In this document: piece by piece, positions 24,188-33,071 of the stretch
Position numbering within the stretch: the first letter of the stretch is position 1
How the letters are laid out: each line of letters starts with the position of its first letter
Assembly (NCBI RefSeq): GCF_014197035.1
Contig: NZ_JACIEU010000005.1
Coordinates: forward strand, 1-64,000
Source of the DNA: Sphingobium scionense
Lineage (GTDB): Bacteria; Pseudomonadota; Alphaproteobacteria; Sphingomonadales; Sphingomonadaceae
Reading direction: 5' to 3'
Length of the DNA: 64,000 nucleotides
Made by a program: the position numbers and the translations under genes
The notes under the pieces: model-generated
What the model was told of the DNA's origin: nothing
Databases searched by the model: none
Seen by the model: the letters and a program-made list of their open reading frames with translations, nothing else

Positions 24188-27100
24188 TCAGAAGCGGAAT
24201 TTGAGCGAGGCGCGATAGCTCTGATAGCTGAGGTTGCCGCGCCAGGCGGTGGTGTCTGCCGACAGGCTGATGTCGACATTGCCGGTGCTGAGGGTGAGGC
24301 CACCGCCCACTTCGCCCCAATTCTTGTCCGATCCGCCCAGCGCGAAGGGCGCGAGCGATCCGGTGCCGCCGACGAAATTGGCCAGGAAATAGGCGGGCTG
24401 ATCGCGGAACTCATGGACATAATTGGCGGTCAGATAGGGCCTGAACCCGCCGACATCGATCTTTGCCGTGGCCCCGAGGCGCCCCTGCGCGCTCTGGATC
24501 GCATGGTGATGGATCACCAGCGCGGCGTCGCCACCATATTCAGCGAGGTTGCCGCCGCTGATATAGGCGCCGCGCAGCGAGGCGCGGGGGGTGATGGTGA
24601 AGGCGTCGCCACCCAGCGGCGCGCCGATGCCGATCTCACCCGACAGGGCCAGCTGCTGGTCACTGCCGCGCAACGTGTAGGGGGTGGTGCCGACCGCGAA
24701 GGCGCGCTTGGTCTTGCTGGTGAGCGTACCGGCGCTGCCGACGCCATCCAGGACCACGCCGCCCAGATCCCAATTGCCATAGACGGTGGCCTGGTAGAGG
24801 CGGGCACGGGCGGTATCACCAATACCGGTATTGCCCTTCAGTTCGCTATAGGATGCGGCGAGGCCGATCACGGCGTCGTCGCCGATCATCTTTTCGATGC
24901 CGGCCGCACCATACCAGCCGTCGAACTTGTCGCGGCCGGTGGTGATGGCGCCCCGCATCGGATCGCTCTTGCCGTCGATATAGCCGCCGGCGATGAAGGC
25001 GCTGACGTCGTCGGGCAGGGCATTTTCCTGGGTGACGGTTTCGTTACCGCCGCCCTGATCCATGCCCAGGTTAAGATTGTTCATGCTGAGCGCGGCGAGC
25101 TGGAGCGGCTGGCCGGTCATGGTCAGCGTACCGCCCATGCCGCCACCGCTGACGCGGGTCAGGCGGTCGCGATAGAAGCGGGCCATATTGTCGTTCAGCA
25201 CTTCGGACATGGATGTGCGAAGCGCTTCGGTGCGCGGGGCCATGGCTTCGAGCGACGCCTGGATACCTGCTACGCTCAGCAAGTCGGCCTCACCATAAAG
25301 TGCGGCATAATTGCCGTAGAGGCCGCGATTCTGATCGAGCAGCTGGGCAAAGCTGGTCTGGATCTGAGAATTGCCGTTGACGACGCTGGCATAGGTACCG
25401 GCATCGAGCGTGACGGTCACCGAATTGGCGCCATAGGTCAGCACGGGCTTAAGGATGGCGCTGATGTTGGTTGGCGTTTCGAAGCTGCCATCGATGCCGC
25501 CTTCGGCGGTCAGGAATGTATATCGGTTGCCATAGCGCAGCTTGGCACCGGTGGCCGCGCCGAACACGACCTTGCCGCCCAGAGCCGCGATACCGTCGAT
25601 CGGATCGCCGGCGGCCAGCAGCGACACGTCGCCATCAGCTTCCGCCGCTGTGATGCTGGCGACGGCGCTCTGTGCATTGTCATTGCCGCCCTCGGTCGGG
25701 GCGATGACTTCGCCTTCGCCGCCTTCATCTTCCGGCACGAACTGGGTTGCCTTGACGGCGAGCAGGTCGGAGGTTCCGTTGGCACCCAGGTCGATATGCA
25801 GGGTGCTGCCCGAACTCAGCAGAGCATTGCCCTCGACCGTCAGCGTGCCGACCGATCCGATGCCGCCGGGCGCGACAACGCCCATGATGTTGGTGAAATA
25901 GGCCGTGCGCAATGTGCCCTTGCCCGACAGCAGGCCCGACAACAGCAGATAGTCGCCAGGCGTTTCGACCGTGCCGTCGACATTCACCACGCCGGCCAGA
26001 TGATTGATGTCCATCAGGCTGGTGAGCGATCCGGCGCTGGTGACGTCGAGCGTCGACCCGGTGCCCGAGATGGTGAAGCGATCGACGGTGGCGTCGATGT
26101 CGAGCGTGGTCTTGCCGGCTGCGCTGAGCGTCACGTCATAATAGCGGCCGACGACGCCCTGCGCGGCGACCGGGTCGATATTGTTCGGCACGAAATTGGT
26201 GGCACCGGGCAGGCCGTTTGCCAGGGTCGCGGCGGGCAGGGCGGCATCGCCTTCCGCCTGGGCCTCGACGATGGTCTCGTCCGCCAGGCTGGGGGTGCCG
26301 TCGGATGGGCTGCGCTCGGCAATCTCGACCTTACCCTTGTTGTTGCCGACCGTCTTGCTGCCGCTGGTGGTGGTCGCGTCGGTTGCCTCGACTGGCTCGC
26401 CGTTGATCAGCAGCGTGTCGGTGCCGACATCGTAACAGGCGTCGTCCGATCCATCATTGGGCTGATAGCAGATCTGGCCGAATTTCTGGGCGTCGTCCTC
26501 GCCAAAGGCGCCGGCGCCGGGCGTGGTCGGCACGCCGTTCACCAGCGAGCCATTACTGTCGATGATCATGTAATTGGGGTCGAGCGCGGTCACCCAGTGG
26601 CTGGCGTCGCTCCATTTGCCATCGCCTGCATTCGCGGTGGCGTAGCGATAGGGATTATTCTGCGCGATCCAGTCCCAGAAAAGATAGAGTGGCTGATAGA
26701 AGGCGGAACCGCCATAGGCGCTTTGCGGCTGTTCCAGGAAGTAGCGGCTGCCACCCGACAATACGCCCAGAACCACCTTCTTATCGAAGGTCTGGTCGAG
26801 GATCAGTGGGCCGCCGGAGTCGCCGCCGGCGGTATTGCCTTCATTGGGAAGCGCATCATCCTTGAAGACATTGAAGTCGAACTCGTTGGTGCGGGTCGGA
26901 TCGTCGAAGTCGAGCTGGTAGAGATTCTGGCTGTAGCCGCTGCCGCCACCGAACAGGAAGGTATCGACATCGTCAAGCGAGCCGAGCAGGCCAAGGAAAT
27001 TCTCGGCCACCTTGCGACGGAAATCGATGCCATAGCTGTTGCCGGTGGTGCCGCTGCCGCTGCGGCCATAGCCGGTGATCGTCACATGATAGCCGGTGCC

Positions 27101-27661
27101 GGTCGTGTCGCTGATCGTTTCCGGTGCGGGCAGGGCGGAAAAGAGCATCGCCCAGGTAGGGACGTCGCTGGCCGGTGTGTCCAAGGTCGCGATGGCAGTG
27201 TCGCCATAGAGGAAGCTCAGCGCCGGCGGATCGAGCGAGTCCGGATTATAAGCGATGTTATTGACGTTGTAGACGCTCAGCGCGGTATTGGTGCGATAGC
27301 CGTTGCTGATCCAGTCGATCAGGCCGGGCCGGGCGTCGCTCTGGAACGCGAAGGCGACTGGAATGCCGCCATTCACCGTGCTGTAGGTGCTGGGGTCATA
27401 GTCATTGACGCAGTGGGCGGCGAAAATGACGGTGCGCGGGTTGATCAGCGTCCCGGTGCAGACATAGCCATCGTCGCGATACATGATGCCAACACCGGTG
27501 ACGTCGGTGCCATCGACGATGTCGGCCGGCGTATTATTGTCGTTCGGCACGACGGCATGGGCTGCCGGTGCGATGCTCAGAGCGGACAGAGCGGCCGATG
27601 CCATAAGGGCTGAACGACCGGCGCGCGCCAACAGGCCCGCGCCATTCTTACGAATGCGCAT
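24188..27661 (-). CDS. Autotransporter with N-terminal trypsin-like serine protease domain
   Basis: This is a type V secretion protein of 1157 residues. A Sec signal peptide ends near residue 36 (APAAHA). A chymotrypsin-fold protease follows with the whole triad: His83 in FAAHC, Asp154 in YGDTAIATL and Ser282 in GGDSGGP (279-285). Residues about 340-860 form an irregular passenger rich in Gly, Asp, Ser and Thr, including the SGTGSTLDVTSAG-type repeats expected of a beta-helix. The last ~280 residues are an autotransporter barrel with alternating aromatic strands and the required C-terminal Phe (KFRF). GGGGAG precedes the ATG by eight bases. The protease could process its own passenger or outside proteins. 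The gene stands alone, divergent from ppx. Confidence 0.92.
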   Translation of the reverse strand: MRIRKNGAGLLARAGRSALMASAALSALSIAPAAHAVVPNDNNTPADIVDGTDVTGVGIMYRDDGYVCTGTLINPRTVIFAAHCVNDYDPSTYSTVNGGIPVAFAFQSDARPGLIDWISNGYRTNTALSVYNVNNIAYNPDSLDPPALSFLYGDTAIATLDTPASDVPTWAMLFSALPAPETISDTTGTGYHVTITGYGRSGSGTTGNSYGIDFRRKVAENFLGLLGSLDDVDTFLFGGGSGYSQNLYQLDFDDPTRTNEFDFNVFKDDALPNEGNTAGGDSGGPLILDQTFDKKVVLGVLSGGSRYFLEQPQSAYGGSAFYQPLYLFWDWIAQNNPYRYATANAGDGKWSDASHWVTALDPNYMIIDSNGSLVNGVPTTPGAGAFGEDDAQKFGQICYQPNDGSDDACYDVGTDTLLINGEPVEATDATTTSGSKTVGNNKGKVEIAERSPSDGTPSLADETIVEAQAEGDAALPAATLANGLPGATNFVPNNIDPVAAQGVVGRYYDVTLSAAGKTTLDIDATVDRFTISGTGSTLDVTSAGSLTSLMDINHLAGVVNVDGTVETPGDYLLLSGLLSGKGTLRTAYFTNIMGVVAPGGIGSVGTLTVEGNALLSSGSTLHIDLGANGTSDLLAVKATQFVPEDEGGEGEVIAPTEGGNDNAQSAVASITAAEADGDVSLLAAGDPIDGIAALGGKVVFGAATGAKLRYGNRYTFLTAEGGIDGSFETPTNISAILKPVLTYGANSVTVTLDAGTYASVVNGNSQIQTSFAQLLDQNRGLYGNYAALYGEADLLSVAGIQASLEAMAPRTEALRTSMSEVLNDNMARFYRDRLTRVSGGGMGGTLTMTGQPLQLAALSMNNLNLGMDQGGGNETVTQENALPDDVSAFIAGGYIDGKSDPMRGAITTGRDKFDGWYGAAGIEKMIGDDAVIGLAASYSELKGNTGIGDTARARLYQATVYGNWDLGGVVLDGVGSAGTLTSKTKRAFAVGTTPYTLRGSDQQLALSGEIGIGAPLGGDAFTITPRASLRGAYISGGNLAEYGGDAALVIHHHAIQSAQGRLGATAKIDVGGFRPYLTANYVHEFRDQPAYFLANFVGGTGSLAPFALGGSDKNWGEVGGGLTLSTGNVDISLSADTTAWRGNLSYQSYRASLKFRF

Positions 27662-27820
27662 GATGTAAACTCCCCAAAGACCGTTGGCGAGGCTATGCAG
27701 CTATCGCGCGCAAGACAATTGCCCAAAAATGAAAGTTTCTGTCATGTATCCAAAAAGACACAATGTTCTCTTTGCGTTATGAGTTTCTCATCTTGATTGA
27801 TTCATTTGGCGATCCTGTTT

Positions 27821-27849
27821 TTGCCGATGTTAGCGATATTAATTATGTA
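27821..27849 (+). promoter_or_regulatory. Candidate promoter for the ppx-rlmE-yifB genes
   Basis: TTGCCG (27821-27826) and TATGTA (27844-27849) are spaced by 17 bases in the AT-rich zone upstream of ppx. The transcript would start near 27856 and carry a leader of about 140 bases containing the hairpin at 27902-27925. Confidence 0.4.
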
Positions 27850-27901
27850 ATTTATGCAAATGCACCATGGGAGGGAATGTCCTGGATTATCGGCTGATTT
27901 C

Positions 27902-27925
27902 CCGCCCACTTGCGGAAGTGGGCGG
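27902..27925 (+). promoter_or_regulatory. Perfect 10-bp hairpin in the ppx leader
   Basis: The arms CCGCCCACTT (27902-27911) and AAGTGGGCGG (27916-27925) enclose a GCGG tetraloop. No T run follows on the plus strand, so it is unlikely to be a simple terminator for that direction; it could be a leader control element or an RNA stability hairpin. Confidence 0.45.
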
Positions 27926-27996
27926 TTCCGCTTAAGCATGAAGGCAAGTTCCGATCGGATTTGCGCGATCGGCGATTGATGAAGTGAGATACGGCC

Positions 27997-29115
27997 TTGG
28001 TGCAGCATAGCCGCCCATCGCCGCAGAGTTCCGGCCTGACCGGCCATTCCACGGGAAAGTCTACCCGTTCCGGTCCGGGCAATGGGAGCAAGGCTGCGGC
28101 CATTCCGCCCCCGACGAAGCAGCGGGGCCTTTATCCCTACACGGCGCGCGACCGCCGATCCTATGCGGCAATCGATCTGGGCACCAATAATTGCCGGCTG
28201 CTGATCGCCAAGCCATCGGCAGACGGTTTCATTGTGGTCGATGCCTTTTCCCGGATCGTGCGTCTGGGCGAGGGGCTGGCGGCCACCGGGCGGATCAGCG
28301 ATGCGGCGATCGACCGGGCCATTGCCGCGCTGTCGGTCTGTGCCGACAAGCTGCGCCGCCGCCATGTGACGTTGGCCCGATCTGTCGCGACCGAGGCCTG
28401 TCGGCGGGCGAGCAACGGCGCCGAATTCATCCAGCGCGTCTATCGCGAGACCGGGATCGCGCTCGACATCATCAGCGCACAGGAAGAGGCGCGGCTGGCG
28501 GTGCTGGGATGCCATGCGCTGCTGGAGGAGGGCCATGGCCCGGCGCTGATCTTCGACATTGGTGGCGGATCGACCGAACTGGTGCTGGTCGATTCCCATT
28601 GCGACGGCGCGCCGCGCATCGTCGATTGGGTCAGTGCGCCCTGGGGCGTCGTGTCCCTGACCGAGAGCGAATTGTTCGACCATGCCAATCCGACCGAGCG
28701 GCTGGCCGCCTATGGCCGGATGCGGGCACGCGTGGCCGAGGCGTTTGCGCCGCTCGCCCGGCGCCTGCCGCAGGGCGAAACTGGCATCAGGCTGCTGGGG
28801 ACATCGGGCACGGTGACGACTTTGGCCAGCCTGCACCTTGACCTGCCGCGCTATGACAGGCAGGCGATCGATGGGCTGATCGTGCCGAGCAGTTCGATGC
28901 GCGCGATTTCCGAACGGCTGTCGACCATGGCACTGGCGGATCGGCAGCGATTGCCCTGTATCGGCACCGAGCGCGCCGACCTGGTGGTCGCGGGCTGTGC
29001 CATTTTGGAATCGATCCTCGACATCTGGCCGGCCGAGCGACTGGGCGTCGCCGACCGCGGCATTCGCGAGGGCATATTGCGCGGCCTGATGGACCGCCAT
29101 GGAGCAACGACGTGA
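27997..29115 (+). CDS. ppx: Exopolyphosphatase / guanosine pentaphosphatase family protein
   Basis: This cytoplasmic hydrolase is expected to remove phosphate from polyphosphate or pppGpp. It has up to 372 residues; the start is TTG at 27997 or the adjacent GTG at 28000, since no ATG is available before the conserved part. The first ~50 residues are Ser/Pro/Gly-rich and unlike the family core. The actin-like ATPase-fold motifs follow: YAAIDLGTNNCRLLI near 56-70, EEARLAVLG, FDIGGGSTELVLV near 187-199 and LLGTSGTVTTLA near 266-277. The C-terminal HD-like domain of long Ppx proteins is missing, as in many alphaproteobacteria. The stop overlaps the rlmE GTG by four bases. Confidence 0.9.
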   Translation: MVQHSRPSPQSSGLTGHSTGKSTRSGPGNGSKAAAIPPPTKQRGLYPYTARDRRSYAAIDLGTNNCRLLIAKPSADGFIVVDAFSRIVRLGEGLAATGRISDAAIDRAIAALSVCADKLRRRHVTLARSVATEACRRASNGAEFIQRVYRETGIALDIISAQEEARLAVLGCHALLEEGHGPALIFDIGGGSTELVLVDSHCDGAPRIVDWVSAPWGVVSLTESELFDHANPTERLAAYGRMRARVAEAFAPLARRLPQGETGIRLLGTSGTVTTLASLHLDLPRYDRQAIDGLIVPSSSMRAISERLSTMALADRQRLPCIGTERADLVVAGCAILESILDIWPAERLGVADRGIREGILRGLMDRHGATT

Positions 29116-29786
29116 GGGGTTCTGGCGCAGGCAAGGTCCGGGTGAAATCCGCCAAGGGGCGCACCGCGCAGTCGGTGCGCTGGCTGGAGCGGCACCTCAA
29201 CGATCCCTATGTCCACAAGGCCAAGCAGGAAGGCTGGCGCAGCCGCGCCGCCTTCAAGCTGATCGAGCTGGACGAGAAATTCCATTTCGTGAAGGGATCG
29301 CGCGCGGTCGTCGATCTGGGCGTGGCACCGGGCGGCTGGGCACAGGTGATCCGCAAGATGGCGCCCAAGGCGGCGGTGGTCGGCATCGACCTGCTGCCGG
29401 TCGATCCGATTCCCGGCGTCACCCTGTTCGAAATGGACTTCATGGACGACAAGGCGCCCGACCTGCTGCGCGAGGCGCTGGGGCAGGAGCCGGACCTGGT
29501 GATTTCCGACATGGCGGCCAATACGGTGGGCCATGCCCAGACCGACCATCTGCGCACCATGGGGCTGGTCGAGGCCGCGGCGGATTTCGCCGTGCAGAAT
29601 CTGCGCAAGGGCGGCACCTTCGTTGCCAAGGTCTTTGCCGGTGGCACCGATGCGGAACTGCTGGCGGTGCTCAAGAAGCATTTCACCACGATCAAGCATG
29701 CCAAGCCGCCGGCGAGCCGCAAGGGCAGCGTCGAATGGTATGTCGTGGCGCAGGGATTCAAGGGACGGCCGGACGCGCAGGAATAA
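29112..29786 (+). CDS. rlmE: 23S rRNA (uridine-2'-O) methyltransferase RlmE (FtsJ)
   Basis: This SAM-dependent enzyme methylates the 2'-O of the A-loop uridine (U2552 in E. coli numbering) during late 50S assembly. It has 224 residues from a GTG overlapping the ppx stop. The SAM loop is DLGVAPGGW near 68-76. The catalytic tetrad is visible as Lys49 in RAAFKL, Asp133 in ISDMAANT, Lys173 in FVAKVF and Glu208 in SVEWYV. Co-expression with ppx and yifB is suggested by tight spacing. Identity is firm. Confidence 0.95.
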   Translation: MRGSGAGKVRVKSAKGRTAQSVRWLERHLNDPYVHKAKQEGWRSRAAFKLIELDEKFHFVKGSRAVVDLGVAPGGWAQVIRKMAPKAAVVGIDLLPVDPIPGVTLFEMDFMDDKAPDLLREALGQEPDLVISDMAANTVGHAQTDHLRTMGLVEAAADFAVQNLRKGGTFVAKVFAGGTDAELLAVLKKHFTTIKHAKPPASRKGSVEWYVVAQGFKGRPDAQE

Positions 29787-29833
29787 CGGGGACAAGCGAT
29801 CGGCCGCCTTCACGGGGAAGAGGGGGCGGGCCA

Positions 29834-31342
29834 TTGGTAGCGACGGTTTCGACGGTGGCCTATCTGGGCCTGGAAGCGCGCACGGTCGAGGTGCAGTGCC
29901 AGCTTGTTCCGGGATTGCCCGCCTTCATCGTCGTCGGCCTGCCCGACAAGGCGGTGGCCGAAAGCCGCGAGCGGGTGCGCAATGCGATCGCCGCGATCGG
30001 CCTGTCGCTGCCGCCCAAGCGGATTACCGTCAATCTATCCCCCGCCGACCTGCCCAAGGAAGGATCGCATTTCGACCTGCCGATCGCGATCGCGCTGCTG
30101 GGCGCGATGGGGGTGATCGATGCCGAGACGCTGGCGGGCTATATCGTCGTCGGCGAACTGGGGCTGGATGGACGCACCGCACCGTCGCCCGGCGTGCTGC
30201 TGGCGGCACTGCATGCCGGTGAGCAGGATCTGGGGCTGGTCTGTCCCGCTGCGCAGGGGAGCGAGGCGGCCTGGGCGGGGCAGGTGGAGGTCGTGGCGAC
30301 GCCCGATCTTCTGAGCCTGCTCAATCATTTCAAGGGCACGGCTGCACTGTCGCCGCCGCAGCCCGGCGCGGTCGAGCCGCCGCTGCGGGCGGCCGACCTG
30401 CGCCAGGTGAAGGGGCAGGAAAGCGCCAAGCGGGCGCTGGAGATCGCGGCGGCAGGCGGCCATAATCTGCTGATGGTCGGGCCGCCGGGGGCGGGCAAGT
30501 CGCTGATGGCCAGCTGCTTGCCCGGCATATTGCCCGAGCTGACGCCGACCGAGGCGCTGGAGACATCGATGGTCGCCAGTGTCGCCGGCACGCTGGAGGG
30601 CGGACGGATCAGCCGCGCCCGGCCATTTCGCAATCCGCACCATAGCGCATCGATGGCGGCTCTGGTCGGCGGTGGCCTGAAGGCACGGCCGGGCGAGGTC
30701 AGTATGGCCCATCTGGGCGTGTTGTTCCTGGACGAACTGCCGGAATTCCAGCGCGTGGTGCTGGATTCGCTGCGCCAGCCGCTGGAGAGCGGCGAGGTGA
30801 GTGTGGCGCGGGCCAATGCCCACGTGACCTTCCCGGCGCGGGTCCAGTTGATCGCGGCGATGAATCCCTGTCGCTGTGGCCATCTGTCCGACCCGGCGCT
30901 GGCCTGTTCGCGCGCGCCGCGCTGTGCCAGCGACTATCAGGCCAAGGTGTCGGGGCCGCTGCTCGATCGCATCGACCTGCATGTCGAGGTGCAGGCGGTG
31001 ACGGCGGCCGACCTGGTGCTGCCGCCGCCCGCCGAGGGATCGGCGGAGGTGGCGGCGCGGGTTGCGGCAGCCCGCACGCTGCAGACCCGCCGCTATGCCG
31101 GCAGCAAGGTGCGGACCAATGCCGAGGTGGATGGCGAGCGGCTGGAGGATGTGGCCGGGCCGGATGAGGCCGGGCGGCAATTATTGGCGCAGGCCGCCGC
31201 CGCAATGAAGCTGTCGGCGCGCGGCTATACGCGGGTATTACGGGTAGCGCGCACCATCGCCGACCTTGCCGGCGTGGAGCAGGTCGGCCGGGTGCATGTT
31301 GCCGAGGCGCTGAGCTACCGCCGCCGCGCGCCGGTCAATTGA
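29834..31342 (+). CDS. yifB: YifB/ComM-family Mg-chelatase-like AAA+ ATPase
   Basis: This protein has 502 residues from the TTG at 29834, which gives the usual family N-terminus LVATVSTVAYLGLEA; the frame is open farther upstream but there overlaps rlmE. A Lon-like N-terminal domain (about 1-170) precedes an AAA+ module with Walker A GPPGAGKS near 216-223, FRNPHHSAS, Walker B LFLDELPEF and a NPCRCGHLSDP segment near 344 with several cysteines. ComM is a helicase-like branch-migration ATPase in transformation; YifB roles elsewhere are unproven. A purine-rich GAAGAGGGGG lies 15-25 bases before the TTG. The gene converges on bactofilin with only four bases between stops. Confidence 0.92.
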   Translation: MVATVSTVAYLGLEARTVEVQCQLVPGLPAFIVVGLPDKAVAESRERVRNAIAAIGLSLPPKRITVNLSPADLPKEGSHFDLPIAIALLGAMGVIDAETLAGYIVVGELGLDGRTAPSPGVLLAALHAGEQDLGLVCPAAQGSEAAWAGQVEVVATPDLLSLLNHFKGTAALSPPQPGAVEPPLRAADLRQVKGQESAKRALEIAAAGGHNLLMVGPPGAGKSLMASCLPGILPELTPTEALETSMVASVAGTLEGGRISRARPFRNPHHSASMAALVGGGLKARPGEVSMAHLGVLFLDELPEFQRVVLDSLRQPLESGEVSVARANAHVTFPARVQLIAAMNPCRCGHLSDPALACSRAPRCASDYQAKVSGPLLDRIDLHVEVQAVTAADLVLPPPAEGSAEVAARVAAARTLQTRRYAGSKVRTNAEVDGERLEDVAGPDEAGRQLLAQAAAAMKLSARGYTRVLRVARTIADLAGVEQVGRVHVAEALSYRRRAPVN

Positions 31343-31346
31343 ACGA

Positions 31347-31775
31347 TTACGCCGCGCTGTCGCTGGTGATGAGCTTGAGGTCGGCGGCCGCGACCGGCCC
31401 ATTGTCCTTGTGGGCGAAACGGCCTTCGACCCGGCTGCCGGCCTCGATCGTGATCCGTTCATAGGTCACGTCGCCGGTTATCCTGGCGGTGCTTTCAACC
31501 ACCAGTTCCTCGGCGCTGATCGATCCGTCGACGAGTCCCGCAAGGCGCGCGCTCTGGGCCGTGACATGGCCGATGATCCGGCTGTCGGGACCCTGGACCA
31601 GCGAGGCGCAGCTGATGTCGCCGTCGATCACGCCGTCGACATGCAGGTCGACGGTTGCGGCAAGATTGCCGGTGATCGTCACATCGCTGCCGATCAGCGA
31701 GAAGGGGGTGTGCTTAGCCCCGGTTGCCGACATCGGCGAGACGGGCCGTGGCGATTTGCTGGACTTGGAGAACAT
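31347..31775 (-). CDS. Bactofilin (polymer-forming cytoskeletal protein)
   Basis: This protein has 142 residues. The bactofilin core of repeated short beta strands (FSLIGSDVTITGNL, LHVDGVIDGDI, RIIGHVTAQ, LVDGSISAEELVVE, ITGDVTYERITIEAG) builds the right-handed beta-helix that polymerises into filaments at the inner face of the membrane. The start at 31775 is supported by GAGG nine bases upstream, although it lies 62 bases inside the upstream peptidase gene. Bactofilins commonly position peptidoglycan enzymes, and pairing with an M23 peptidase is a recurring arrangement. The first ~22 residues are Ser/Pro/Lys-rich and probably unstructured. Confidence 0.93.
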   Translation of the reverse strand: MFSKSSKSPRPVSPMSATGAKHTPFSLIGSDVTITGNLAATVDLHVDGVIDGDISCASLVQGPDSRIIGHVTAQSARLAGLVDGSISAEELVVESTARITGDVTYERITIEAGSRVEGRFAHKDNGPVAAADLKLITSDSAA

Positions 31776-32904
31776 CTTTGCGGGCCTCGAGGAAACGGCG
31801 GGGGTTGATGGGATCGCCGTTCACGCGCACCTCGAAATGAAGATGCGTGCCGGTCGAGCGGCCGGTGGAACCCATGCGGGCGATCTGGTCGCCGCGTGCG
31901 ACCTGCTGGCCGACACGGGCGTTATAGCCGGACAGGTGGGCGTAGCGGGTCATGATGCCATTGCCATGGGTGACTTCCACGACATTGCCATAGCCGCTGC
32001 GCTGGCCGACATAGCTGACCTTGCCGGGGGCGGCGGCCAGGATCGGCTGGCCATAGCGGCCGGGAAAGTCGAGTCCGGCATGGAAGGCGGCGTGCCCGTT
32101 GAAGGGATCGCGGCGATAGCCATAGGAACTGCTGAGCATCGGCGTGCCGGTCGGCTGGCCCGAAGGAATGCGCAGCAGGCTGGTTTCCAGAAATTCCATG
32201 TGGGAGAGGGCGGTGGCGAGCCTTTCCAGCTCGGCCGGCATTGCATCTTCATCGCCATGCCAGGGGACGAACGGACCGCCCTGGGCGCGGGCCGCGTTGC
32301 GAGCGAGCGCGTCGGGATTGAGTCCGAAGCTACGGATCGCAGCGGCGGCCTTTTGCGTGCGGGCTTCCACGGCGCTGGTCAGCAGGGCAGCGAAACGGCG
32401 CTGGCGGGCATCGACCTGCATCAGCGGCGCGGCTTCCGGCGCCATGCTGATCTTGGCGTCGAGCTTGCCCTGGCCGGCCTTTTCGGTGGCGGCGTCCGCC
32501 TTGCCGACCGGGGCATTGGCCGCAGCGTCGCCAGGCTCGCCGAAATGGGTCTTGTAGAGATCGTCGATGAAATCCTGGCGCGCTTCCAGGTCATGGGCGA
32601 GGTCGTTCACCGACTTGCGATAGCCGTCGACCTTGCGCGCCTTGCTGGCAACGGCCGCGCCCTTGGCATCCAGCATCGCGCGGTCATGGGCGACGGCGGC
32701 GCTGCTGGCGAGCATCGACACGGTGACGGCGCCCCAGCCGACCAGGCCGGTCGACAGGATGCCGAGAGCCATGAGCTGAGCGCGCTTGGAAATGCGGATG
32801 AACTTTACCTGGCCGCCCGAGCGCAGGAAGATTTCCCGCTCCGGGCACAAGGCACTGAGCCTGGCCCAGAGGGTGGCGACCCCCTTCTTCTTGCGCTGCG
32901 ACAA
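31714..32904 (-). CDS. Membrane-anchored M23 family peptidoglycan endopeptidase
   Basis: This protein has 396 residues. A basic cytoplasmic N-terminus (1-41) and one membrane helix (about 43-65) are followed by an extended region with coiled-coil-like stretches and an M23/LytM domain from about 255 to 370. Zinc ligands are visible as the His-Asp pair of AFHAGLDF near 272-279 and the HLHFEV motif near 352-357. It should cut peptide cross-links in peptidoglycan in the periplasm. Its 3' end overlaps the bactofilin start by 62 bases in another frame, implying coordinate expression. In other bacteria such pairs shape cell curvature or stalks. Confidence 0.93.
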   Translation of the reverse strand: MSQRKKKGVATLWARLSALCPEREIFLRSGGQVKFIRISKRAQLMALGILSTGLVGWGAVTVSMLASSAAVAHDRAMLDAKGAAVASKARKVDGYRKSVNDLAHDLEARQDFIDDLYKTHFGEPGDAAANAPVGKADAATEKAGQGKLDAKISMAPEAAPLMQVDARQRRFAALLTSAVEARTQKAAAAIRSFGLNPDALARNAARAQGGPFVPWHGDEDAMPAELERLATALSHMEFLETSLLRIPSGQPTGTPMLSSSYGYRRDPFNGHAAFHAGLDFPGRYGQPILAAAPGKVSYVGQRSGYGNVVEVTHGNGIMTRYAHLSGYNARVGQQVARGDQIARMGSTGRSTGTHLHFEVRVNGDPINPRRFLEARKDVLQVQQIATARLADVGNRG

Positions 32905-33071
32905 TTGCGACCCCGTAACTATTTATTTCGGTGAGTCGGGCCGGTAGCAAAAGAAGATCGGACGCGCGAATCCACAGCCGCAGACTCGTGACGAGTCGAA
33001 GCTAAACCGGGACGAAATGATCGTCGTCCCATTTGGTTCCCTGGCTTTGAAAATATTTTTCGCGATGCGCT

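Larger units (their letters stand above)
27662..27996. other. Intergenic region between the autotransporter and ppx
   Basis: These 335 bases separate divergent genes. The central part (about 27715-27870) is markedly AT-rich for this genome and is the likely promoter zone for both directions. On the minus strand TTGTCT and TAGCCT, 17 bases apart and ending about 30 bases before the autotransporter start, are a weak promoter candidate. The plus-strand promoter candidate and a perfect hairpin are listed separately. No coding sequence is visible. Confidence 0.6.

Noticed and set aside
24179..27613. A 1144-codon open frame on the plus strand opposite the autotransporter gene
   Set aside because: It is the mirror of the autotransporter codons in GC-rich DNA; its translation is a low-complexity mix of Ala, Gly, Asp, Arg, His and Gln with no family match, while the minus-strand frame has a protease triad, signal peptide and barrel.
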